Positions 45,311-56,039 of a DNA stretch of 64,000 bases are shown piece after piece. The notes below the pieces were generated by a model. It searched no databases and was not told where the DNA came from. It saw only the letters and a list, made by a program, of their open reading frames with translations. Source of the stretch: Platerodrilus igneus (lineage: Eukaryota > Arthropoda > Insecta > Coleoptera > Lycidae); NCBI GenBank assembly GCA_036346225.1, contig JARFIW010000108.1:248001-312000 (forward strand), given 5' to 3'. A program made the translations under genes and the position numbers. Within the stretch, counting starts at the first letter, position 1; each line of letters opens with the position of its first letter.

Positions 45311-46607
45311 ATCATGACGATAGCTAACAAAAAAATCAGTGTTCAGGTACACTCACACCCTACTACCAATTGAACTGTCGAAACAACTACAATGCTTCAC
45401 AACGCCTAAATATGCTAGAGTGACAAACCCTCTACGAGTCTCACCTAGACTAACAATACCAAAATTTACATCAAATCAAAAAAGGATGCAAAAAAAAATC
45501 TAGAGCGCCTAACTCACCTCGAGTCTCGTCTAGACTTACGCAATGCCGAGCGACCAACTCTTCCTGAGTCTCGTCTGGACTGACATACTGCTGAGCGACC
45601 AACCACGACGACAAGTTCCGCCTAGACAAAATTGCGTTGCAATGCTGATCTAAACAAAAATCTGCTAACAAAATCAAAAACGTGCTTATGCACGAGAGCA
45701 ATTCTCAAATGACACGACGACAGCTCACTCCAATGTACCTTCAAGATAGAATCTCTAGCCTTATAATCAAATTTGGACAAAAATGTTCTTTATTGACTCA
45801 AACAAATCAAACAACAGGCTTATCAGCTTCTTTAGCTGACAGTCTTCCAAAAATTTTTTCAAAACTGGTTTCTCACTCACTACTCCCGTTCCTCTTTAAG
45901 TAGACAAACAATTCGGAATATCCGACATGATTACAAAAGCCTAATGGAATCAAACTGATAAATCTAAATGGTCTAAACCTTACAAAAATTATCAAAACAA
46001 ATTGTACTACTAAAGGTAAAAATCAAAAGATGTTTTTGGTAAAATTATTTTTGCCAAAACAATATCAAAAAATTTAAGGGTCAAAAAGAATTAAAGTCAA
46101 AAGTAAATTTGGCCAAATTAATTAATTGACCGTAAGGGGATTAACGTTCCGAGCAATCCTTTATCAAAAGCAAACAAACAAATCTAACTGTCAAATAAAC
46201 TTTAAGCAAACAAATTTTGGAGCAAAATAATTTTTGGACAAATGGACTTCAAAGCAAAATAAATTTTAAGCTAACAAATTTTAAAGCAAATTAAATTTTT
46301 GAATAAACAAATTTCGAAGCAAAAATAAATTTTGAACAGACTATTTCAAAGTAAAATTATTTTTGAACAAACAAGTTTCAGAGTAAAAAAATAATTTTTG
46401 AACGAACGAATCTCGAAGTAAAATTAATTTTGAACAAACAAATTTCGAGGTAAATCAAATTATGAACAAACAAATTTCGAGCTAAATTAAATTATGAACG
46501 AACGAATTTCGACGAATCACTCGTTGAATAAACAAATTTCGACGCCCCTAGCGTTGAACAAACAAATTTCGACGCCCCAAACGTTGCCGGCGCCAGTGTA
46601 ACGTATT
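45311..46607 (-). other. Element 4 leader region with repeats
   Basis: No coding remnant. Contains the TCTAGAC leader repeat (45430-45640) and, from about 46180 to 46600, a degenerate repeat (aacaaacaaatttcga with variable spacers). Towards the LTR its spacers become primer-site-like (gacgcccctagcgttg, gacgccccaaacgttg). Confidence 0.7.
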
Positions 46608-46625
46608 GCCCCACGTTGGGCGCCA
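46608..46625 (-). other. Primer-binding site of element 4 (tRNA-Lys)
   Basis: The minus strand reads tggcgcccaacgtggggc, one base inside the LTR. By recollection this is the complement of the 3' 18 bases of insect tRNA-Lys(CUU). A degenerate second copy followed by an LTR-edge-like tgtaacgtatt lies just upstream (46570-46606). Confidence 0.88.
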
Positions 46626-46626
46626 G

Positions 46627-48382
46627 TGAAACGTATTATTCAAAGGCCTACTAAAACACTACTTTATTAACACCATACTTCAAGTTAGGTGTCTGCAAAA
46701 CGAAATCTTCCGACGTAACTAGGGGTCTATTCCTTGGGTAGAGCTATGAGCAATGGGGGGGTAAGTCGAAATCTGTGGGGGGTCACACTCAAACTAAAAC
46801 AAACAGGCGCCACCAAGTCCAGATTGATTTATATTAATGGCATAGCAAATTTCTAAGGGCGGACTTGGAGACCCAAAGAAAAAAAGATCGCCTTCGCTAA
46901 CATACAAACTTGTCTTAACAGAATAAGACACTGCTCCTGTAAGAAAGAATATAGTTAGGTTACCTAAAAAATGGGAACACTATTTGCGTCCCTCAAGTAT
47001 ATCTAAAATGCATAGAGAATATTTCTTACATAATGGAATCATAAAATTTAACTCTTTCTGTGTTTTGTTTACCAGGTCTGATCAAACCAGATCAGAATAA
47101 AAACTTTAAATGTAGATAATTAATTTACTAGAAAGAATTTTCTTTGTTTCAGTAAATAAAATTTCATGATAATTAAATAAAATAAATATGTGATATTCTT
47201 GCAAAATTGTTGTAAGGTTTAACAACTGATCCTTACTCAAATATATAACACTTCAGTGTAACTAACAATATTAAGTTTCTTTATAACCCAACCAGATCTG
47301 TGTAGGTCACTTACAAATGAATATATGAAATTTTCTCATTAATTTAACAAAATTAAAATTAGTTTGAAGTTAATAGAATCACCAAGATATTCTTTAATTT
47401 TATCAAAAGTGGCAGTACTGTAATGTTAAACATCTGTTAGCCATTATGCAATTGTTGACGGCATTGTTCAAATAAACAGGTGACGTAATAGCAGCTGTTA
47501 ATTTACGTTGCAGCCATATGTAGTCACATCTTTACAAAACTAAGTGAAATCAAATTTTGATACTGGGAAAACCAGCTTAATTACAGGTAAACTGAATAAC
47601 AATTTTGTACATCTAACAAACAAAACGAAATAATGTACTTTCAGAAGGAAGTACTGAGGAAATTCTTAATTCTATTACGAACCCAAATACCGGCTGTCGT
47701 CCTTGGTTGCAATGGAAACAACTTCGCAGAGCGGCGCCTGCTGTTAAATATGTTTGTTTTCCATGCTTTATTACAGATGCAAGAGCGAAGCGGATTTCTT
47801 ACATTGGTTCACGGCATCTTTTATTCACAGCGTACTCCTCCGTTGTCTAATTTTATTTCAAAGTGGTCGTGCGGTTTTCTAATTTATCTTTGCAATTTCT
47901 GACGTATTGTTGCTTTTCTAACGTATGGTTGCTTTTTCTAACATATGGTGGCTTTTTCTAACGTATGGTTGCTAGCGCTAAATAAATTTTAAATTAGCTA
48001 ATATGATAACGAATATGCAATATATGGATTAAGTACTAACCGTTACTCAGGAAGTGCTTCACCAAATCAAAGCGACCCGGAGGTCACTCGTCATTCTCTT
48101 CGAATGCATCTTCACGCTGCCCTAAACTATCGACGAGTGCGCTCGCCGCGCTCCTGCAAGGTGGGAGGATCATAAGTGTGGTTCTCGAACCTCTCACGCG
48201 CGCGCTAGTGGCTTGTGGATTTGCACCGAACTCCGAAACAAATAGACTACTAATCCTAGATATAGCAATACTATAAAAATTTGATTGTTACTTGAATCTT
48301 TATATTAGTTAATAAAGGTATTTCAATATTCATGGTACGTTTAATGAGTATGTTCCTTTGCTGCTAAAATAAAATTGTTACA
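46627..48382 (-). repeat. Element 4 right LTR (5' LTR in element sense)
   Basis: Partner of 41706-43463, with matching ends and tandem 20-bp units (47904-47980). Confidence 0.93.
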
Positions 48383-48386
48383 ACGT

Positions 48387-49709
48387 TGTCAAGGAAGTAA
48401 ACGTGACAAGCTCTTAGATATACATAAAGTTAAACGATTTTAAAGACAATTTTAAGGCATTTAATGAAGTTTAAATCGATATGTAAAGAGATAATAGTAA
48501 TTAAAACTCGATTCACTAATAAAATTGTTGAAAAACAAAAAGATATAAAGCATATTTTTACTGGGATGGGAAGTTCTCATTAGAGTTCTACCCAACCCAA
48601 TAAGGAAAAATTTCAACATCATTATTAAAAAATGATTTACAAATTGTAAACGACAAACTTACCAACCGAATCCTCGTCTAGACTTACAATGCTCTACGAC
48701 TGGCCAATGGGTCTCGTTCTAGACTTACAGAGCTACACGACCAAATCCGACAGTAAACCTCGCTCAACGGATGTTAAGGTACGTTGAAATTTTAATAACT
48801 AAAAAAAATATGCAATCAGACAAAATCAAACTCGCTACATGAAAGAGAAATTCCACGATACCTGTCCAAAGGTATTCCAAATTATTGGAATGTTCTTTCA
48901 ATATTAGAGAAGTTATCAACAAGTATCGTAAATGAGTTTAAATAATAAACGTTAACGGAAATTTCTTTAATTTAGTATTCAAAGGAACAGATATAAAGAG
49001 ATTGCAGTTTATTACGACATTTTGAAAGGTAAAAATATGGTCTAGGTCATTTCGTTACTATATATAAGGCAAGAACCTTTATAAAACGCATTTATAGGTT
49101 ATACTGTTTAAACCATACAGGGTTAGGTCAAAATAACGCTTTAAAAGACACTAAAAACTTAGGTAAACAGGAAATCTCTATTTAGGCAAACAATTTTGTT
49201 ATTCAATAAGAAATCACTAAGGCAAGTTCAAAAAGATCTTCTAAAGTTAGGAAAACAAACAAAGATATTTTAATTTAATATATGTAGATAATTTTGTAAT
49301 AGAGTTTTTAAAGACATAAAATAAGGTGAAAGCTTATTTTTTTTATACTTACATGGAAAACAAATAGGGTTAGATAATTTCCTAAACTCACAACAACATA
49401 ATTGAAGTTAAACAGATCGCACATTCTAAATTTAGAAAAATATTATATTAAAAACACATTTTATAAACAACAGTTATATTTTCAAAATGGCGGTATTCAC
49501 TTTTCAATTGCCATAGCAACTAATTTTTTTGACATCTAAAAGGAATGAGGCATGTTCCAAAACACGTATAAGTTTCAAGATTACAGATATTAATTACTTC
49601 ATTTTTAGTGAAAAAGCTTTTTTTAAATAACATTGGTAATACATTGAATGTCTATAAAGGAAATTATTATAACCTAAAAACAAAGAAAAAACCCCTAAGT
49701 TCACCATTT
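48387..49709 (-). other. Element 1 leader region
   Basis: Non-coding continuation of element 1 after element 4, related to 29880-31230 of element 2. Contains the TCTAGAC repeat at 48690-48775 (two units). No gag remnant is visible. Confidence 0.65.
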
Positions 49710-49726
49710 CTACGTTGAAGGCGCCA
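49710..49726 (-). other. Primer-binding site of element 1
   Basis: The minus strand reads tggcgccttcaacgtag one base inside the LTR. The first seven bases fit tRNA-Lys, the rest only with an inserted T. Confidence 0.7.
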
Positions 49727-49727
49727 T

Positions 49728-50547
49728 TGTTATTCCACTTCCTGGTGATAGTTTATAAGGTCGGTAAAACAGTTAACAAAGTATTACACTTTAGATGGTG
49801 AAACATTTATATGGTGATAGATAGTTCCTAAAAGCCGGTAATACAGTTACCAAAGTTCATAAGATACATCGCGCAAGCGCAATAAGAAAAGCGAGTGACG
49901 CCTCTAGCGGAGGAAAGCGCAAACCTTTTACAGATTTGGGCGCGGCCATCCACCATGACGTCACCGATACAAAAGGTATATTACGCAATAATCAGAAATA
50001 TAAAAATTAAACAGTGAAAGATAAAATCGAATAATTTTAACAAACAAATTACTCATAAGATATTCGGCTTTTCCCAGGTACGCCTATCATCCTTCCGGGT
50101 CGATAATGGAGGTATTGCTCCGGGCTCCGGTGGTGTTAGCTGAGCATGGACATCAGGTCGTGGGATGCTCCTAGGGTCGTATCAGTCCTAAATGTAGTGG
50201 AACGACAGTAATAGGTTAATTAGGGAAAGACAAACAAAGATAAGCAAGACAAGGGAATCTACATAGTAAGATAAGATATGATATCCGGCACGACTACTTC
50301 ACTTGATAGTTTTAGGCAAACAGCCACGATTTAGAGCGTCACGGAAACACCTCTCCCCACTCTTTGTCTAGTATTGCTCTACCCCTCTAGGGATAAGCAC
50401 ACTGCGCAAATGCACTACTCTGACGTACGGAAGTACCGCCTAGTCCATTTAAAATTCCCGCGCACCGCGTATTTGAATTTATGCCGCGAAACTTCCATAC
50501 ATAAAAACTTAACCTAAAAACATGTTTAAGTGCAATGGCACGTAACA
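49728..50547 (-). repeat. Element 1 right LTR (5' LTR in element sense)
   Basis: Partner of 37964-38784. Followed by target duplication GGGT at 50548-50551. Confidence 0.92.
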
Positions 50548-50865
50548 GGGTCCACTAGCATACACTAGCAAAATGGCCTCTTTTTAGGCATTTTCTACAT
50601 ATGGTTTTGAAAGCAGGACAACACTGCCTTCGATGAATTTGACCTCCACAAAAGAAACATTGTTTTCTTTTTGACAGAGTGCGTGCCACGTCACTCATTG
50701 GTAGGAAAGTCCGCTGAATTCTCTTCGGCCATCTCGATGGTTCCAGTCAAATAGAACGCTTTTTCTAGATTCAGAGTGAGATGCTCAAGAAGTCTTTGGC
50801 TTACCTTTTGAGAAGAGATACCTGCAATAAAGGTGTCATCGTATGTAATTGCTTCTACTCTCCTC

Positions 50866-50875
50866 AGTGGAAACA
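50866..50875. repeat. Target duplication, left of SINE copy 4
   Basis: AGTGGAAACA, repeated at 51160-51169 on the other side of the SINE. Confidence 0.85.
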
Positions 50876-51159
50876 TTTGATTTTTTTTCCAATGCTTCAC
50901 CCGAAGGTACTACATTGGTCAGGATGCTAGTTTATTTTACCTGAAAATTTTGAATTTTGCCGAATCCTTTCTGTTGCAAGCAAAGTGGGGATCTTTATCG
51001 TGCGTGACAGCACATACATGGGACCTCCATTTTATTTCTCATCTGGACGAGGACGTATTTTTGTGATAAAATGCTCGCCTAACATTTTTCAAGCGGACCG
51101 TGTCGGGATTTGAACCCAGGATCCTGGGCATAGTAGTCACATGCATATCAACTACCCTT
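50876..51159 (-). mobile_element. tRNA-derived SINE, copy 4, in element 3 gag
   Basis: The minus strand contains the box B gggttcaaatcccgacac, the body motif gttaggcgagcatttt, gcacgataaagatccccact and the A-rich end gcattggaaaaaaaa. Flanked by a 10-bp duplication inside gag coding sequence. The first part of the tRNA-like head (box A) is only partly kept (tagttgatatgcatgtgac). Confidence 0.88.
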
Positions 51160-51579
51160 AGTGGAAACAGCAGAAAACTTGCAATCTTTGCTTAATTGTG
51201 TTAATTCTAGTAGGTAAGTATCTAATTTTTCACCTGTACTTTGTTTTCTTGTAGACAGCTTATACCTGGCGTAAATTTCACTCCTAGGTTTAACATATAA
51301 TTTTCTAGCGTCTCTAGTGCAGTGTCAATCGTGACACATTCACTTATGTAAGGATAAATATTGGGAGCAATATGATTTATGAGTAGTTGCAGTTTAGAAG
51401 AATCATTTTCAGCAGGAGAAGGGGCAGTAGTCGCGGTAGAAGTAGCGGGTAGTCTTAAAAGGCAGCCATAAAGTTATTAAAGGTACATTTCCAATGTATC
51501 CATTGTTGCCGGCGCTACTGGAGGACGGATCAACATCGAAACTTTCCATGATATTACTAAGCGGATGAATTTTAGTTTA

Positions 51580-52450
51580 ATTAAATTGTTATAGTAACAA
51601 GATACCCAGAATGATAGGCTTTAATTAAACTAAAATACCAATACATGTTTATAGTAAAAACTCTGACGACTAATAAATTATGACAGTAACTAAAGAACAA
51701 AACTTATAAGAAAATGACTAGGTCAATATTCATTATTCGTATTTATCACATCTGACAGGTCTATCGTAAAAGGATATGGTATAGTTTGCGGTTTAAAATT
51801 TACACGCCCACAAATTGATGTGTTTTATTATAAGCAATGCAATGACACTGACAGGCACTTAAAATAATATTTTATGTTACTCGTTAGTAAACAGCATGTT
51901 TTGAAGCAAACAATGAGTGTTCTACTTTGCATGTAGCGAGCTTTCAAAATGCTACTTTACAAGCTAGTAGCACATGATTGGTAGTTGCAATTTCTTTTTG
52001 GTGTCAGTTTTGTAAATATACTGAATAATTACAGGTATAAGTTTAAAAGACTCAAATAACACTAAGTATTTGTTGCTGTAAGTTTTATTTTTGCAGGAAT
52101 CATCAAAGATTTTGCTTTTAAAAGTAACGTTTTACAAGTTTGCTACTTATTAAGTAAAACATTCATTGTTTGTATTGGAACTCAAATACAGTTTACTAAT
52201 GAATAACAAGAAGCATCCATGGATGTCATTGGTAGTGGTAATAATAGCACACATCAATTTGTGGGTTTGTTAACTTTAAACACCAAACCATACCATAAAA
52301 TTTTACGATAGACTTGTCATACAGCATAAATATAATACCGGAGGTCATTCATCAAGGAATTTCAATTAGAGCTTGTGGCAGGTAGCCTTCTTAATTTTAT
52401 ACATAACCCTAAAAGCATTTGGTTCAATTTTAGTGTGTAAAAAATAATTT
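51580..52450. mobile_element. Foldback DNA element with long inverted arms
   Basis: 51753-52319 is an imperfect palindrome. The outer parts are tgacaggtctatcgtaaaag at 51753 and its counterpart before tgtcat at 52319. The inner parts share caaattgatgtgt and gttagtaaac/gtttactaat. The flanks 51588-51752 and 52320-52445 match the repeat at 20.8-21.06 kb, the latter inverted. No transposase is seen. Probably a non-autonomous DNA transposon. Confidence 0.65.
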
Positions 52451-52510
52451 TTTTGCTTAAATACTAATGTATGTATGAAGTTGTGAATCACTCTGTGTGT
52501 GTGTGTGTCT

Positions 52511-52526
52511 ATATATATATATATAT
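52511..52526. repeat. (TA)n microsatellite, target of element 5
   Basis: AT run after a TG run, ending at the TGCTGTAATA edge of the element 5 LTR. A longer TA run follows the other end (59564-59595). Confidence 0.9.
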
Positions 52527-54361
52527 TGCTGTAATACTCCTTTTAGTGGGTCGACCTATTATTTCTGTAATATCACGTGTCCTTACGTTGAGCGACCTAT
52601 TTATTTTAATTGCTATAATACTAAATTAAATTATTGAACCACCATTTTAATCTTTCCTACAGCTTGTGATTATTTCCTCCTCCAGCTGTTTCTTAACGTT
52701 GCTATCAACTGGAGTTTATCATAAACAACTTTATCGACCAATGACAAAATTCAACAAGTTACCGCCTTTGCGGGTTATCTCTGCCCTACTTAATTTGTGG
52801 CTCCTCCTCTGTAATATTTCAATCTTATGACCTCGGCTAGCATATATTTGTAATTATAAAAATTCAGTAAGTTTGGATCCCATTTAATGAAACTAATGCT
52901 TTATGTACAGCTTTTACGTTATTTACAATACATTTTCAAATTAATTCACCTTTATAAATTTCATTTATCAACAACCATTTAATTTGTACTAAAACCCAAA
53001 GTCACCAAAGAAAACTCATTATCTTTACCAACAAATGTAGAATATTCTAAATCCGTTTTCTTATTATTATTTCAATACGTATTCAACCCTTTGTTGACTT
53101 GTTTACAAGCATATAATATTTAGCCAATTTGATATTAAAAAAAAAAATAAAATAAAATTCTTGTAGAAAAACAGATGCCTTATAACTAACAATCTGACCT
53201 GGTTTTATCTTTTTACGACGACGCTTCCATTAAAATTAATCTTCCCCAATTTTCGATTCCATTCAACTTATCACCATTATGGACCAACACCATTAAATTA
53301 TAATTTTATACTTTAATCATTCTTGCCATAGACTTCAAATTTGTAATTCGTTCACCCCTATACTTCAAGATTATGTTCTTCTTTTCGCCTCGACATTTAA
53401 ATTGTTTTATTGTAATCTTTCTTAACATCGAGCATTCTGGCCTATTTTCCCTCAGACCTCGAAGCCCTATTATTTTTATGTCTTAGTTTACGATTAATTC
53501 ATAAAAATAATCCTACTTACGTTTTAAACGGTAATTTTCATATACACACTCATTTATTTCACTTTGTACCACTTGTTACGTATTATTCAGTATTACTGGC
53601 AATGCACTTGGGCCTTCATTGAGTTCAAAACTGACTTTCTTATCGCGGTGCTTGCTAATATAATTTCGAATCCCCACTGCATCCGTGGTGTGGTCTAGAA
53701 CCTGTCGTTTGCTTCGGACCAATCAAATAATTCCATTTCGAATATTTTCTGATGTAATGCTCTGCGTTCGTTCATAATGCCCACCTGCCTGCAGGTGTCT
53801 TCACTTATCAACATGCTGTATTTTGATAGAATAGTCTCCTTTCCATAAACAACTGATGCAATTTTACTTTAAACTTTCATTGTTTACATGCGATTCACGC
53901 AATTTTTAATCATTTCTCTTATCAAAATGGTTAGATCTTTATACGCATTATATTAGCTACATGAAACTCTATTTTCACATCCGTATTACTTAATCGTCTG
54001 AGACTCTTTTCTTAATGCGTGTCTAATTATACTTTATCATTTATACGCGTGCTTCCACTGAAAAATATTCTTATTCGCTTTACTTATATAACTGAACACT
54101 ATCTACAGGGTATTTAATCTTTACCATCCGTTTAATACTTGTATTTCTCATTCCTACGCCAACTATGCGTCTTCCTATGTCTTTCCTGCGTCGCCCAAAA
54201 CTATTTCTACTTTGTACACAGGGTGTTTCCTACTTACTATCTACTTCTATTTCTTACTTATTTCCTAAAATAACTACAATTTTCTGCTGCCTATTCTAAT
54301 TACTCATTCTCTAATGACCTCCACTATGTCGTGCACCCTTAAACAAACCCTTATCACAGCA
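52527..54361 (-). repeat. Element 5 left LTR (3' LTR in element sense)
   Basis: Plus-strand ends are TGCTGTAATACTCC and CTTATCACAGCA. The first 110 bases contain tandem units in which TGCTGTAATA-like edges alternate with primer-site-like ctccttttagtgggtcgacc and gtccttacgttgagcgacc. Confidence 0.92.
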
Positions 54362-54759
54362 TAATTCCCCCAAATTAAAATATAAAATTTTATATCAATG
54401 TCCATTTTTGTTGCCCAACGTGAACTTAAACTCACATTGGTATGAAATTATTATATTTTTATTTCCATATTGAAATTCAACCTTTTCATTATTAAACTCA
54501 TATTTACATTTTATTTATCCCATACCTATGTCCTATTATACTATACTATTCCTACCTATGCCTATTCTTATGTTCAAATCCTATTCTATTTCTCTATGTA
54601 TACCTATTCATAATTTATTTTACATTTCCTTTTATCTATTCATCTGTCCTTGCATGGGCCAATTCAATTTATTTATTTTCAACTTCCCCTTTTCACTCTT
54701 AAATCTGGGTCCTTTTAATCTATATTTTTCAATCCTATATTTATTATCTATCCTATATC
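54362..54759 (-). other. Element 5 region between RT and left LTR
   Basis: Polypurine tract next to the LTR, then pyrimidine-rich plus-strand sequence without coding match. This is where RNase H and integrase should be. Confidence 0.5.
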
Positions 54760-55449
54760 CTAAAAATCTAACCCTACTTTGAAAAATTCACACTTCCTTA
54801 AATTCAAAATCAAACTAGCTATATCTAATTCTAATATTATTCTCTCTAAATGTACGTAGTGTTCCTCTACACTATTACTAAATATTAATATTTCATCCTT
54901 ATAGTGGATACTAAATTCCTCATACAGTCCCAAAATATTCTTGATCACATTCTCTAATGCATCCGTGCTCGAGGACAAACCAACCGGGACCACCCTAAAT
55001 TGGTATAATTTTCCTTCTACCGAAAAACCCGTATATTTCCTTGATTCACGCGCTAATGGAATCAAACACAATGAATTCTTTAAGTCTAATTTGCTATATA
55101 TTTTCTTATTACCTATTCTTGCTAATATGCTCTCCACCGTTGGTGGACAATTGTATTGCGGCTTCGTTCGCTTATTTATCTTTCTTGCATCCAAACATAA
55201 CCTAATGCTATCATTTTTCTTCACGACGACTAATGGATTCACAAAATGTGTACTGGAGTTTTCTATAATGCCTTCACGTAACATTTCCTCAATTTCTTCC
55301 TTCACTCTATTCCTATATGCTACTGGAATAGGATATATCTTATTGTTAAACGGTTCCTCATTCATTACTTCTAACTTGTGCACATAACCCTTGGCAATTC
55401 TCGACTTCGACCCAATTAATTCTGAATGCTTATTCAATAATACATTCAC
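54760..55449 (-). pseudogene. Reverse transcriptase of element 5 (palm only)
   Basis: A continuous 229-codon minus-strand frame. Motifs: EMLREGIIENSSTHFVNPLV, IRLCLDARKINKRTKPQYN, IYSKLDLKNSLCLIPL (catalytic Asp), YTGFSVEGKLYQFRVVPVGL and HYKDEILIFS. The last corresponds to the catalytic YxDD but reads YKDE, and the usual FGL after VVP is VGL. It ends with LRKCEFFK, and the following thumb and RNase H are missing. The open frame despite missing active-site residues suggests either recent decay or a few substitutions. Confidence 0.85.
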
Positions 55450-55552
55450 CCTATTTTTTAAATCATCTGGACACTTAATCTCTTCACTTTCATTACCCCA
55501 TTATTTATCTCTTCACTAAACTGATTAATATTTACGCAGTCGTCTTCTATTA

Positions 55553-55989
55553 CTATATTCCCTCTTCATACCATTTAATATATTTCCCATTACACTCAAT
55601 CTCTTTGCATTCCGCATTTATCTTCAACCCCAACTTATCTATCATATTCATCCCAAATATAACATCTATCTTCAGTCCAGGTACCACCATGAACTCATTT
55701 TCCCATATTCTATTCCCCATTTCACATCTCAGAATTACCATTTCATTTATTACACTAAATCTCTTATTATTTGGTGCCACTAAATTACACCTTGCTATCT
55801 TTATCGCTTTATCCCCAATTTCTCTCGTTTAACAAATTCTTCCGCTACAAGTGATGCCTCTGCTCCAGTATCAATTAATACTTTAACTATTTTATTTTCC
55901 ACCTTTAAATTAATTATTGGTAATAAGTTTCTCTCAAGTCTTCCTAATTCATTATCCATTTCATATTTAATAAACTCGCTGGTGCTCAT
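55553..55989 (-). pseudogene. Protease of element 5
   Basis: The minus frame 55801-55989 gives LPIINLKVENKIVKVLIDTG followed by AEASLVAEEFV, with the catalytic Asp-Thr-Gly intact. A 1-base shift near 55800 leads into 55553-55780 (MGNRIWENEFMVVPGLKIDV, IFGMNMIDKLGLKIN), the conserved ILG-like substrate-side part of retropepsins. A further gap separates it from RT. Confidence 0.82.
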
Positions 55990-56039
55990 ATCCGTTAATC
56001 CGTAGAATTTTCCTTGGTTCGTCCGTACTCAAAAATCCT

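Larger units (their letters stand above)
41706..48382 (-). mobile_element. Element 4: internally deleted gypsy-type LTR element
   Basis: LTRs of 1758 and 1756 bp (TGTAAC...GTTTCA on the minus strand) with 4-bp duplication ACGT. An 18-base primer site tggcgcccaacgtggggc fits the 3' end of insect tRNA-Lys(CUU), and a purine tract aggaaaggggtag abuts the other LTR. The interior is only 3.2 kb. It keeps part of integrase but no gag, protease, RT or RNase H. It lies inside element 1, so it is the youngest of the nested LTR insertions. Confidence 0.92.
37964..50547 (-). mobile_element. Element 1: LTR retrotransposon, mostly non-coding, hosts element 4
   Basis: LTRs of 821 and 820 bp, nearly identical, with a 4-bp target duplication and a minus-strand tRNA-Lys-type primer site. 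The interior without element 4 is about 4.3 kb (38785-41705 and 48387-49727) and is homologous to element 2. The only coding relic is an RNase H end (41472-41705). Gag, protease, RT and integrase are missing, so mobility would depend on another element. The near-identical LTRs indicate a recent insertion. Confidence 0.9.
25706..51556 (-). mobile_element. Element 3: old gypsy-type element split by four insertions
   Basis: Five minus-strand segments carry, in order from right to left, Gag with two CCHC knuckles (51556-50552), protease (37956-about 37640), RT (33098-about 32390), RNase H (32330-31879) and integrase (26724-25706). Each gap is filled exactly by another element. For elements 1 and 2 and the SINE the join is marked by a target duplication. 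No LTR of element 3 remains at either side: a SINE fragment abuts the left end and a foldback repeat the right. All reading frames are broken. Confidence 0.85.
50552..51556 (-). pseudogene. Gag of element 3, interrupted by a SINE
   Basis: The minus strand starts MESFDVDPSSSSAGNNGYIG at about 51552. It passes through NHIAPNIYPYISECVTIDTA and, after a frameshift, KLYVKPRSEIYARYKLSTRK and LDTYLLELTQLSKDCKFSAV (capsid). Beyond the SINE it continues as LRRVEAITYDDTFIAGISSQ and HLTLNLEKAF. It ends with two zinc knuckles, CFFCGGQIHRRQC and CRKCLKRGHFASVC. The structural Gag would form the particle and bind RNA. It has several frame breaks. The N-terminus of the ORF 50691-50900 (MKHWKKN) is SINE-derived, not Gag. 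Confidence 0.82.

Noticed and set aside
50880..50900. Native start of the element 3 gag segment at MKHWKKN
   Set aside because: These codons lie in the A-rich 3' end of the SINE. Gag coding resumes beyond the SINE at 51170 and upstream.
54528..54782. Plus-strand ORF of 84 codons in element 5
   Set aside because: Low-complexity hydrophobic translation of a pyrimidine-rich strand opposite the element sense.
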